From an uncultured Bacteroidales bacterium (GTDB lineage: Bacteria; Bacteroidota; Bacteroidia; Bacteroidales; Paludibacteraceae), in assembly GCA_937907165.1 (NCBI GenBank), contig CALCUH010000217.1:1-13559 (forward strand): 13,559 nt of DNA. The letters run 5' to 3'. A model generated the notes under the pieces. The model had not been told where the DNA came from, did not search any database, and worked only from the letters and a program-made list of their open reading frames with translations. Shown here in pieces: positions 1 through 7,966 of this stretch. A program made the position numbers and the translations under genes. Numbering within the stretch: position 1 is the first letter of the stretch; every line of letters starts with the position of its first letter.

Positions 1-110
1 CCCAACTGAACTCGCTGGGGTGTCACGTTCGTCAGCCACGGAGAGGCGAAAGAAGTACAAACACTTACTAAGAATAAAACAATATATAAACCAAATGTTC
101 TCATTTTCAT
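1..110 (-). CDS. Partial secreted protein, N-terminus only (third gene of the minus-strand operon)
   Basis: Reading leftwards from an ATG at 110-108, the minus strand stays open to the window edge (36 codons plus two bases). The product starts MKMRTFGLYIVLFLVSVC and continues TSFASPWLTNVTPQRVQLG. This is a clear Sec signal peptide (Lys/Arg start, about 14 hydrophobic residues, likely cleavage near SFA|S) followed by the beginning of a mature domain. A second in-frame ATG two codons later is an alternative start. The gene begins 31 nt after the stop of the 2105-aa gene, in the same direction, so it is probably co-transcribed. Too little of the mature protein is visible to name it. Its position just downstream of an RHS-like protein makes an RHS-core or other secreted surface protein possible, but that is inference only. 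Confidence 0.7.
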   Translation of the reverse strand, partial: MKMRTFGLYIVLFLVSVCTSFASPWLTNVTPQRVQL

Positions 111-141
111 CACCAACAAAGATAAAACAAAATATCAACAA

Positions 142-3100
142 TTATTCAGCATCTATAACCATCGCATTGCCACCGATAATACGCAGTTTGCCGTTAAGCA
201 TAGCGTCGATATAGTTCACATTCGCATCCAATTGTTCCCAACCGGAATCCACATTATTAGAGAGATCCAAACGACGAACTCTACCCAAAGAATTTCCGAT
301 GAACAAGCAGTTCGTACTAGGACGATAAGTCAGAGCGGTAATATCACCCTCACTCGACGGAACGACCTGACGTTCAGAGACGCTCTTTCCGTTATAGGAG
401 AGCAACAATCCGTCCAAACCACCGATATAAGCCTTATTTTGATAATAAGAAACAGACAACAAGTTCTTAGAGGTATGCGAAGGAATCAACGTAAACTTCT
501 GCGAAGCCAAATCATCACATACCAGAACCAATCCGTTGTCACCGACCGCAACCGCTTTAGTTCCGCTAACACTGACCGCATTAATACGCGGCAAGATGAA
601 GTTAGGAGCTAAATATTTGTTTTGGCTGATAGCCGACAACATAGAGGCGTGAGCCACCACAAAATTCCCGTTCTCGCTGACATCCCAAACATTGTCGCTC
701 ACAGAAACGTTATTAGAACTAGGTTCCCCGACTTTTCCGACAATACCCTGACTATTAGCGTAGACGGCACCACCTCTCACTACGACACCACTATAGTTAC
801 CGCTGATTTGGGTTATATTTTCACCGACGTTATAGTAAGGATCATAATATTGTCTTGTAATCTTTACCTTATACAATTTACCGTCCGTAACATAATACAA
901 TACATAAGTACGAACGAGGGCTGTCGACAACGAAAGAACAGCAAAGTCACTAATTACTTCATTAGAAAAATCATACAATTTTTCATTACCACATTTCAAA
1001 AGATTGTTCTTGTCGATATAATAAAGATTATCACTTCCCGAAATTAATTTCACATCAGAAGAAATAAGCCTATCATTCAACAAGTCACGCAATTCGCCAT
1101 TATCAGACAATGCGAATAATCCACCCTTTTCATCCATACACATATCCTTGAAACGTTCCATCTTCTTTCCACTTGCGAGCGTCCAACTCTTACCGGCATC
1201 AGTTGTTTGGAGGAGCAAACCGTTCTCGTCATTAGCGTAACCTGTACTTCCATCCATAGCGATAGAGGTAATTCTGCCAGTCTTAACGTTCATCGAATTA
1301 AGGTTGACATTAGTAGCAGGATCAAGGCAACCGATGACAGGTTTCCAAGAAAGTGCCGTACCGTCGCTATTCACCGAAGAGCTGAACACCACGCCTTCAT
1401 TACCGATGGAACCAACCGCCAAGGATGAACTTGCGTTATAAGAGACGTCAGACAAAGAGACGCCTACCACGAAAGGATTAGAAACCCTATTGATATCTTG
1501 TGTGGTTATATTATAACTAAAGATACTACCATTCTGCGCTATGAAATAAGGATGCTCGTTATTACCCATAATCGAAATCAAGTTATCATGATTATCAGTA
1601 TGGATAGGAGACCAATTACTATTTGAAGCAGTCTTAAAGATAATAGCACCGTCATCACCACAAACATAAGCGTCACCGCTACGGAACGCTTTTGCGTCAT
1701 GTAAGTTAGATTTGATTGAGAATGAGACCGGAGTCCAACTTTCACCGTTATCATCAGTCGAATACAACAAAGACTGGTCGGTATTCTTAGGATCGTCCAC
1801 CAAAGTGACGCCTTTCGAATTGACATAAGAAGTACCCAAAACAGAGCTAGTCTCAAAAGGATAGCCATTGCTTGTGATATCATTGAAACCGTCATGGTCA
1901 GGCATATACTGGTATATCAACTGATTCAAGCTATTATAGACATAACGGGTCTCAAGACGATGTTTCGTGAAGACACGCTGCGTACCATTTTTCAAATCCT
2001 CTTTGAGCATTTTTAAAGTATCTTCCGACAAATCGACAAATTCCACGCCAGCAGGAGGCACGGTCCTAACGAGGTTGCCCGCCTGGTCATAATAAAACAA
2101 TGTATAGTGGAATTCTCTCTCGCCATAATTCATCTTAAGACTCTCAGAATCTGTGATTTCGAAACATTTTGATATATAGAGATCATTTACCCTTGTTCTC
2201 TCATTTTCGATATATTCATCATACAAAGCGGTCGCGTTTTGTACGGCAATACGTTTCTTCGCCTCCTCGCACTCATTCTCCGACTCGACCGTAACGGTCA
2301 TCGGATCCTTCTTGCAGAGAGTCAATTCATCGTTACTAGAAATAACTTTACAATTCGCGAAATCCCAGTCACAACTATTTCCCGACACAATGAATGTATC
2401 CACGACAATCTTATTATCCTTGACAACAGTCACAATCAGTTTCACATTACCAAGAGAGTCGACAATAACATCCTCAACATGAACGATATTCTCCACCAAC
2501 AAGGAGTCTTTATTAAACAACGTAAAATGTTGATCATTACCACCTTGTCCTCTAACAGTGACCTTTGTTTGGGAGTTGTCATTTGAAAACGGTTCGAAGA
2601 TGATTGAACTACACTCTTTCGTACATTGAGGATCTGAAGATACGCAATTATTAGAAGAACCGCCATCATATTCCAAAGGAAGCTCATTCAGCTTATTAAC
2701 GATACTCGCATCGGATGATTTACTAAACACGGAATTTTTATTGACCGCGATAAGCTGATTAATTTCATTATAGCAACGAGAATCCTTAATAGTTCCCTTT
2801 AATTTATTATAAGTCAAAACCTTATTAAATGTGACACGCAACTGTTTCGCCGCAATAGTAGGCTCACAAGAGGAGATCTGATTATGATTTGAATGTTGTT
2901 GACACTGTTGAGCGAATTGGAAGTACTCGTCAAATGTCTTATTAATATTGAAACGCTGATTCAAATTGTGGGCCAAAGCGTTTTGGAGTCTGTTAGTCAT
3001 CAGATTTTCAAGACCATTTCTGAAAGCGCTCACACTATTCAAGAATGATGGTATGCTATTTATGGATATTTGAATTTTTTCAAAGAAATTCGTCAATGCG

Positions 3101-6100
3101 GTTGCAACCTCATCACATGGCACACACACATCACAAACAATCTCTTTCGGAATCGTCAAGCCAGAAGTGGCAAGAGTTTGATGAGAGTTGGCCGGCCATG
3201 ATTGATTATTACCCTTCACCGAACGACATTTGCAGAGTTTCTTACTGAAGTCCATGATAGTAAGACCCGTCTTCTCCGTAAAATAGGCGCTTGCGGAACG
3301 GATATTATATGGCAAAGATTGCGATTTCTCCTCATACTGATCCGCCATATCCATGATAAAATCACATCCACACTCATCCAAAGGTTTTTCAGTTGAATAG
3401 AGATTGTCATTACCATATTCTGGAATAGATGTCACTAAATCAACATTACAATCAGCGCTTAGATTAATTCCATATTTCGTCAACACAGCCTCGAAAGAAG
3501 AAGAGCTAGGCTTAATGACATAATCAGGATATTTCTCCGATAACTTTTCTTCAGGCACAGAACTATAACCAAGAATACCACCACTCACATATGCGGAGAA
3601 TGCCAAGATTTGGGCGAAATCATCTTTTATGGCATTTTTCGTCGACTCATCACTCAAGTCCTTGAAACAATCCTTCAAATCCTCCATCACCGTACTAACT
3701 TGAGCATTTGCCTGATTGACACAAGAGAGCCATATCTTTTCCTCCGCCCCTTCTCGTGCTTCTGAAATACCCTCTTGTGTTCCTAAATTTTGCAACTCAC
3801 TTTCGCTTTGTGCATAAAGATTAGGGACACGAGCGATGACTGGAGATTTTTCACTATCAAATTCATTCTTTGTTATCAAAGCTTCGTTGATACCCGCCAT
3901 ATTTTGCTCGTTAACTTTCTTATAGACCTCATTTCGGGCAGCCAAATATAAAGTACGGAAATTGAGCCAAACCTGATCCATATCCACACTTACAGTTTGG
4001 TTACCAATTTGCATGGTAGAGCAATAGCTGTCTTGGTATGGATTGTTTTCAGGAAATTCAATAACGGTATTATTTTTAATCACATTCTCGGCTAAGTCAT
4101 TATCCTGCAAAGTCATTATCACAGCGAGTTCCCAAATTGATATATTTTTGCCTTCACCGACATTGACATATTGACATATTTTAGACTTTAGATTATCAAA
4201 ATAGGCATTACGTAGCATGAAAACATCATATTTGGATATATTGCGAATACTTAAACGAGGAACCAACTTCACGCATCCCAACGGATCGAACATACCTAAA
4301 GACAACGCTTCCTTATAGCTATCAACCATGTTCATCTTATAATCATAGAACTTCATTGCACGATCGAGGTCACAATCAACCACGCGGTTCCATTCCGGAT
4401 GATATTTCTCAGCCAAGTAAGCGGTCCATGAACTCTTGAAGTTCTTTACGAAACCCTCCTTAGTTTTTATATCATCAACAGAGACTTGCTCAGCTCTAAC
4501 GAGTTTTAAAAACTCTTCATCTTTCACCAAAGCATTGAAAATATTGTCTTGTAGAATTGATGGAGAGTTTGTTTCCACAACCACATTCCCATTGTCGTCA
4601 TAGGAAAAAACGGCATATTGTCCGCCAAGAACCTGATTTTGGGAAACCGGGTTAAGAACGACAGTTTTATCTTCTGATGTATTAGCAGTTTCTGACTCGA
4701 ATTGGGTTTTGAGAAGAACACCAGGGACCATATCCTCCTTCATGCGTTCACGCAAATCATCACATTCAGAATCATTACCGCTCTCACATTGACTGACACA
4801 ATCCACATATTCATCATAGGTCTGAAAATTCTGTTCCAAGCAAGAAGAGATGCAATCATTCGGTTTACAATTGGTGAAATCGGTATGAGCGAGTTCCTCT
4901 TCGATAAAGTCATAAAGACTTTTCACCTCCTCACTTTCCAAGTATTTCTCCACCTGCTCCACTCTTGTCTGTGGATCAATCTCCAATGTTCTCGTAATGG
5001 TATAATTTCCGACACCTAATTCCTTTTTAAAGTTAATAGAAATCGTATTTTCAAGCCCAGCCAATTGGTCTCCAGGGAAGGTAGTATCCTTTGAGACTAC
5101 GATACCGCAATCATTTTGAATACCTATGACCAGCCTATATTTGCAGGAAAGGCACACATTACCTATCATAACGGGGTTCAATTTGATTTGATAATTGAAT
5201 TCCTTGTCTCCCTCTTCTGTTGACAAGAACACGAACTGAGAGAAATACTTTGTCTCACCGACAGGAATTGTAGGATAATCCAAAATACTAACTGTTCGTT
5301 GGGTAGCGTCAGGACTACCATCTAATTTCACAAATGTGAGATTGTCCTTAACATAAGTACCCGCCAAAGCAGTGGCCACAGTACGTCCATGCATATCGAC
5401 ATAACTTACCTGAATAGATCCGTTAGGATCTTTCACCATGTTTTTTTGGTAATGAGAAAAATCACCACTTTGAGAACCGAACAATCTCCACAAATCCTCT
5501 TGCGTCGGTTTGCCATAGTAGTAACTTGTCGGATGGGAATCATTGCCAGACAACTGATATTGCGGACCCACACCACCTTGTCTTCTGATACGACCCGTAT
5601 TATCTGGAGTATATTCGGTTTGAGAGAACGGATATCCATCCGCATTCGGAATATATGCAGTATAAAAATCTGTCGATTTATTTTCAGCGGAATAATACTT
5701 CGAGCTACCAGACATATCACTCATTGGGCTTACCGTAACACCACAATTGTTGTCACTAGCGCTCACATCGAATGCTTTTCTATCATAGGGCTTTTTTGAT
5801 TCATTAGATTTATAAACATTGAACAAATCATGATACTCGATGACATCGGAGCTTTTTAAAGTAGGAACAGGCAACGCTTGAACCGCAGGACGTCCCTGAT
5901 GGTCGTAATACGTCTCGCCAACGATGATATCATTATTGGAACTGTTACGAGTCACCGACTGACGAGCACGGCTGGTACCATCGTAATAGGTCATCACCTC
6001 TTTGTTTTTACCCTCTTCGGCATAATCGACAACCGCCTGCCAATTCATCATATCATTGTCATTAGACTTAACATTTACACCATTAAAATATTCCCACTTA

Positions 6101-6459
6101 CTATATGTTTTATCATTTTTATAAGCTCTAACCCTTACATACAAATAACCATTCTCATAGATTAATGGTATATCATATGTTGTACCAACAGTTTCAATAC
6201 GAGTCGCACCTTTCTTAAATAACCCCTCTTCTGAATTAGCCATCTCTTCATCTCCATAATTATTATGATAGGTCCATTCCACCTGGTAAAGTTTGGCGTC
6301 ATTCACAGTTTCCCATGATACAGTTTTTCTATCTTTTAGATTATTTTCTCCCGAGCTAGGAGTATTACCTTCTTGTGCTTGAACATTCGCACTATAAAAA
6401 CAAATCAAACCAACCACAAGAATGGTTTGAGCAATCATTTTATGAAACCCGTTTTTCAT
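142..6459 (-). CDS. Giant secreted FN3 / RHS-like (DUF6443-type) protein ending in a YCF48-like beta-propeller, 2105 aa
   Basis: A signal peptide occupies residues 1-29 (hydrophobic stretch ending VQA|QEGN). Residues ~40-130 look like a fibronectin type III domain (VSWETVNDAKLYQVEW ... YLYVRVRAYKN). Around 182-198 is YYDHQGRPAVQALPVPT, and around 1456-1474 is YYDQAGNLVRTVPPAGVEF followed by YVYNSLNQLIYQYMPD. These are signatures I associate with large Bacteroidota RHS/YD-like proteins. In between lies a mostly helical, Cys-containing region (~430-1500). From ~1530 to the end, repeated short strands with the YCF48-type 'TTDAGKSW' pattern (Trp1575, Trp1759) and repeated 'GDNG', 'GGLDG' turns indicate a beta-propeller. 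No T9SS C-terminal sorting domain and no RHS core repeat follow; the protein stops in what looks like a final blade. It is exported, probably to the cell surface, with unknown role (adhesion or polymorphic-toxin carrier in relatives). There is no Shine-Dalgarno sequence at the ATG, as is usual in this phylum. It starts 31 nt after the 247-aa gene. Confidence 0.9.
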   Translation of the reverse strand: MKNGFHKMIAQTILVVGLICFYSANVQAQEGNTPSSGENNLKDRKTVSWETVNDAKLYQVEWTYHNNYGDEEMANSEEGLFKKGATRIETVGTTYDIPLIYENGYLYVRVRAYKNDKTYSKWEYFNGVNVKSNDNDMMNWQAVVDYAEEGKNKEVMTYYDGTSRARQSVTRNSSNNDIIVGETYYDHQGRPAVQALPVPTLKSSDVIEYHDLFNVYKSNESKKPYDRKAFDVSASDNNCGVTVSPMSDMSGSSKYYSAENKSTDFYTAYIPNADGYPFSQTEYTPDNTGRIRRQGGVGPQYQLSGNDSHPTSYYYGKPTQEDLWRLFGSQSGDFSHYQKNMVKDPNGSIQVSYVDMHGRTVATALAGTYVKDNLTFVKLDGSPDATQRTVSILDYPTIPVGETKYFSQFVFLSTEEGDKEFNYQIKLNPVMIGNVCLSCKYRLVIGIQNDCGIVVSKDTTFPGDQLAGLENTISINFKKELGVGNYTITRTLEIDPQTRVEQVEKYLESEEVKSLYDFIEEELAHTDFTNCKPNDCISSCLEQNFQTYDEYVDCVSQCESGNDSECDDLRERMKEDMVPGVLLKTQFESETANTSEDKTVVLNPVSQNQVLGGQYAVFSYDDNGNVVVETNSPSILQDNIFNALVKDEEFLKLVRAEQVSVDDIKTKEGFVKNFKSSWTAYLAEKYHPEWNRVVDCDLDRAMKFYDYKMNMVDSYKEALSLGMFDPLGCVKLVPRLSIRNISKYDVFMLRNAYFDNLKSKICQYVNVGEGKNISIWELAVIMTLQDNDLAENVIKNNTVIEFPENNPYQDSYCSTMQIGNQTVSVDMDQVWLNFRTLYLAARNEVYKKVNEQNMAGINEALITKNEFDSEKSPVIARVPNLYAQSESELQNLGTQEGISEAREGAEEKIWLSCVNQANAQVSTVMEDLKDCFKDLSDESTKNAIKDDFAQILAFSAYVSGGILGYSSVPEEKLSEKYPDYVIKPSSSSFEAVLTKYGINLSADCNVDLVTSIPEYGNDNLYSTEKPLDECGCDFIMDMADQYEEKSQSLPYNIRSASAYFTEKTGLTIMDFSKKLCKCRSVKGNNQSWPANSHQTLATSGLTIPKEIVCDVCVPCDEVATALTNFFEKIQISINSIPSFLNSVSAFRNGLENLMTNRLQNALAHNLNQRFNINKTFDEYFQFAQQCQQHSNHNQISSCEPTIAAKQLRVTFNKVLTYNKLKGTIKDSRCYNEINQLIAVNKNSVFSKSSDASIVNKLNELPLEYDGGSSNNCVSSDPQCTKECSSIIFEPFSNDNSQTKVTVRGQGGNDQHFTLFNKDSLLVENIVHVEDVIVDSLGNVKLIVTVVKDNKIVVDTFIVSGNSCDWDFANCKVISSNDELTLCKKDPMTVTVESENECEEAKKRIAVQNATALYDEYIENERTRVNDLYISKCFEITDSESLKMNYGEREFHYTLFYYDQAGNLVRTVPPAGVEFVDLSEDTLKMLKEDLKNGTQRVFTKHRLETRYVYNSLNQLIYQYMPDHDGFNDITSNGYPFETSSVLGTSYVNSKGVTLVDDPKNTDQSLLYSTDDNGESWTPVSFSIKSNLHDAKAFRSGDAYVCGDDGAIIFKTASNSNWSPIHTDNHDNLISIMGNNEHPYFIAQNGSIFSYNITTQDINRVSNPFVVGVSLSDVSYNASSSLAVGSIGNEGVVFSSSVNSDGTALSWKPVIGCLDPATNVNLNSMNVKTGRITSIAMDGSTGYANDENGLLLQTTDAGKSWTLASGKKMERFKDMCMDEKGGLFALSDNGELRDLLNDRLISSDVKLISGSDNLYYIDKNNLLKCGNEKLYDFSNEVISDFAVLSLSTALVRTYVLYYVTDGKLYKVKITRQYYDPYYNVGENITQISGNYSGVVVRGGAVYANSQGIVGKVGEPSSNNVSVSDNVWDVSENGNFVVAHASMLSAISQNKYLAPNFILPRINAVSVSGTKAVAVGDNGLVLVCDDLASQKFTLIPSHTSKNLLSVSYYQNKAYIGGLDGLLLSYNGKSVSERQVVPSSEGDITALTYRPSTNCLFIGNSLGRVRRLDLSNNVDSGWEQLDANVNYIDAMLNGKLRIIGGNAMVIDAE

Positions 6460-6490
6460 TATTTTGAGAATATTTATTTCTTTTATTATA

Positions 6491-7234
6491 TCAGTCTAAC
6501 AATGAATAATCACGATATTTTTCTGTGAGGACTAACTTTCCCGTTTTATCTTTCGTAAAAATGTCATCCGACGAAAAATACTTTCTATTTATGTGTTTTT
6601 TTCTCTTAAATTTCCGAGATTCAATAACCACCTTAACTCTTTTTTTAAGACCGGAAGAGATCTCTACTTCATCTCTAAAAGTAAATATGCTCCTTACCAA
6701 CGCCCCTCTTCTGCGAGACACATGATATTCAACGTCGCTAAATTCGCTCAGACCAGTTTGAATCGAGAGATTATATATTTTCACCCCAGACTTCATCCCT
6801 TTATATTGGACTAAGTAATTCTTATTCTTTTCTTTAGACTCTACTCCCGACATCTCGTCCATCATTTGGACAAATTGGCTATAGGCATTTTTCACTTCCG
6901 CCAAGTCCTTCCGATCATTATCATTTTTATTAGCCTTTAAGTCGTTAACAATTATCATTTTGGAATTGTGATTGATATATACCTGATAATCGCTATTTAC
7001 TATCTCCTCAGTTCCATATGAACGAATATGGTACTTATCTTTATTTCTAACCATAAAGACGTCATGAGATTCAATTAGATTACCATTTCCTTCCTCATAA
7101 TATAAATGTCTTGTTTCCGAAATATAACTTTGCTTATTGTAATACTCTAGCGTACGATTCATATCCTCCTCAAAATTTTGAGCATAAACCGATACGGAGA
7201 ATACCATAAATATAAAACTTACAAAATGCCTCAT
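6491..7234 (-). CDS. Exported 247-aa envelope protein, possibly LolA-like fold
   Basis: A signal peptide is present (MRHFVSFIFMVFSVSVYAQ, cleavage likely at VYA|Q). The mature part begins with an amphipathic helix (FEEDMNRTLEYYNKQSYI). It then has alternating short beta strands (ETRHLYYEE, HDVFMVRNKDKYHIRSY, YQVYINHNSKMIIVND), a helix (DLAEVKNAYSQFVQMMDEM) and further strands. The C-terminal third is very basic (about 190-220: KKRVKVV, RKFKRKKHINRK). This helix followed by a strand series, with 'MVRNKDKYHIR' and 'SKMIIVND', resembles the LolA/outer-membrane lipoprotein carrier fold, but I do not recognise the family with certainty. It is the first gene of the minus operon, 31 nt ahead of the giant RHS-like gene, so a role in export or surface assembly of that protein is a reasonable guess. 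Base composition is markedly AT-rich compared with the plus-strand operon. Confidence 0.85.
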   Translation of the reverse strand: MRHFVSFIFMVFSVSVYAQNFEEDMNRTLEYYNKQSYISETRHLYYEEGNGNLIESHDVFMVRNKDKYHIRSYGTEEIVNSDYQVYINHNSKMIIVNDLKANKNDNDRKDLAEVKNAYSQFVQMMDEMSGVESKEKNKNYLVQYKGMKSGVKIYNLSIQTGLSEFSDVEYHVSRRRGALVRSIFTFRDEVEISSGLKKRVKVVIESRKFKRKKHINRKYFSSDDIFTKDKTGKLVLTEKYRDYSLLD

Positions 7235-7325
7235 CGTATCTTCGTAATTATCATTAATTCACCATTTTAATAATAATATTTTATCTAAAAACTAACATCT
7301 AATAGTTCGAAAAACTAACAAAATA

Positions 7326-7359
7326 CAAAATTATAAAGATTAGTCGAATTATTAGCAAA
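7326..7359 (-). promoter_or_regulatory. Candidate Bacteroidota promoter for the minus-strand operon
   Basis: On the minus strand, TAATTTTG (plus positions 7326-7333 as CAAAATTA) is an exact match to the Bacteroidota -7 element TAnnTTTG. A TTTG (plus 7356-7359 as CAAA) lies 22 nt upstream, within the usual loose spacing for the -33 element. Transcription would start near 7320, giving a leader of about 85 nt ahead of the 247-aa gene. This is a pattern match in AT-rich DNA, so chance cannot be excluded. Confidence 0.5.
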
Positions 7360-7570
7360 AATCACGGAAAAATATCCAAAAATTCTATGTGTTTATTCTT
7401 GAATGATATTTTTCATTAGTAAAGTCAACAAAATATATTGATTTTTTACTAACAATTCATTATCTATAAACATAATATCAAAAATCTAAAAATATATAAA
7501 AAACATCTATCATCACCTGAAATTAGATATGAAAGGAAGTGTTTAAAGTTCTTTCCAAGCCTATTTTTTA

Positions 7571-7730
7571 AGAGGATTAGGGGGAGGAATATCTTAAACC
7601 TTCCTGATAAGGCTCAAATACCTAGTAATATAACTAGGCGAAGAGATGATTCCTCTTTCCATTGATCCCCACCCTACGAATACCCATGAGGATTCAGCCA
7701 CATGAACATTGTGGCTGAGCATATTTTTTT
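7571..7730 (+). ncRNA. Candidate structured small RNA with its own terminator (6S-like or other)
   Basis: Complementary segments fold this stretch into a long hairpin. GAGGAAT (7584-7590) pairs perfectly with ATTCCTC (7649-7655). The helix continues inward, after one bulged G (7648), through ATCTT (7591-7595) with GAGAT (7643-7647), giving 12 bp. Inside it are two small hairpins: CCTT/AAGG (7599-7602 with 7609-7612) and CCTAG/CTAGG (7621-7625 with 7634-7638). An outer stem TAGGG (7578-7582) with CCCTA (7672-7676) encloses an asymmetric bulge at 7656-7671. A terminator hairpin and U-tract follow at 7694-7730. A long bulged hairpin with a terminator is compatible with 6S RNA (the Bacteroidales-1 motif is a proposed 6S form), but I cannot identify conserved 6S sequence. 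The 5' end is uncertain; only weak -7-like sites are seen (7524-7531 and 7562-7569). Confidence 0.45.
7694..7730 (+). terminator. Intrinsic terminator between the two operons
   Basis: A perfect 9-bp stem, TCAGCCACA (7694-7702) with TGTGGCTGA (7710-7718), encloses a 7-nt loop. It is followed by GCATA and seven T residues (7724-7730). The T-run lies only on the plus-strand side, so it ends plus-strand transcription. No protein gene precedes it on this strand within the spacer, which is the main reason for proposing an independent RNA upstream. Confidence 0.8.
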
Positions 7731-7839
7731 CGTCGCGCAATATCGTCTTTTAATTGATGGAAATCACACGTTCGCTCTGAAAAATGCCCAAAATTAGGTG
7801 ATAGGCGGAGGTCTGCCGAAAAAAAATTGAGGATATAAT

Positions 7840-7872
7840 TTTGTTTCTTTCAGAATTTAATTCCTACATTTG
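7840..7872 (+). promoter_or_regulatory. Candidate Bacteroidota promoter of the CotH operon
   Basis: TACATTTG at 7865-7872 matches the Bacteroidota -7 element TAnnTTTG exactly. TTTG at 7840-7843 sits 21 nt upstream as the -33 element. The predicted start is near 7878-7880, leaving a leader of roughly 87 nt before the ATG at 7967. It lies downstream of the intrinsic terminator, as expected for an independent promoter. Confidence 0.65.
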
Positions 7873-7895
7873 CAACGGTTGAAAAAAGTTAGAAA

Positions 7896-7915
7896 GCCAC
7901 GGAAAGAACCGTGGC
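7896..7915 (+). other. Leader stem-loop in the 5' untranslated region of the CotH operon
   Basis: GCCACGG (7896-7902) and CCGTGGC (7909-7915) form a perfect 7-bp GC-rich stem with loop AAAGAA. It lies just after the predicted transcription start and about 50 nt before the ATG. There is no T-run behind it, so it is not a terminator. It may stabilise the mRNA 5' end or be a binding site; the function is not known. Confidence 0.5.
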
Positions 7916-7966
7916 GGGGAGTTTAGAAGATATTTTGATTATATAGTTTTCATAATACACAACACC

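Larger units (their letters stand above)
7235..7966. other. Protein-free divergent spacer, 732 bp
   Basis: No credible coding frame is seen in either strand. The left part (7235-7530) is very AT-rich and holds the minus-operon promoter candidate; nothing else stands out there. The centre (about 7530-7730) is less AT-rich, rich in inverted repeats, and ends in a terminator. The right part (7731-7966) holds the promoter candidate and leader hairpin of the plus operon. The presence of a terminator and then a new promoter shows that the centre is unlikely to be simply the leader of the downstream gene. Confidence 0.75.

Noticed and set aside
1..40. GGGGTGTCACG near the left edge considered as another copy of the right-edge repeat
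   Set aside because: Only GGTGTC is shared with the 33-bp repeat, and the stretch lies within the edge coding frame.
5389..5799. Plus-strand open frame of 136 codons (and several others) antisense to the 2105-aa gene
   Set aside because: The minus-strand frame is continuous with a signal peptide and domain signatures. The plus-strand products are low-complexity and lack any family features.
7524..7531. TAGATATG considered as the promoter of the structured RNA
   Set aside because: It has one mismatch to TAnnTTTG and no TTTG/TTG at the right distance upstream; too weak to list as a feature.
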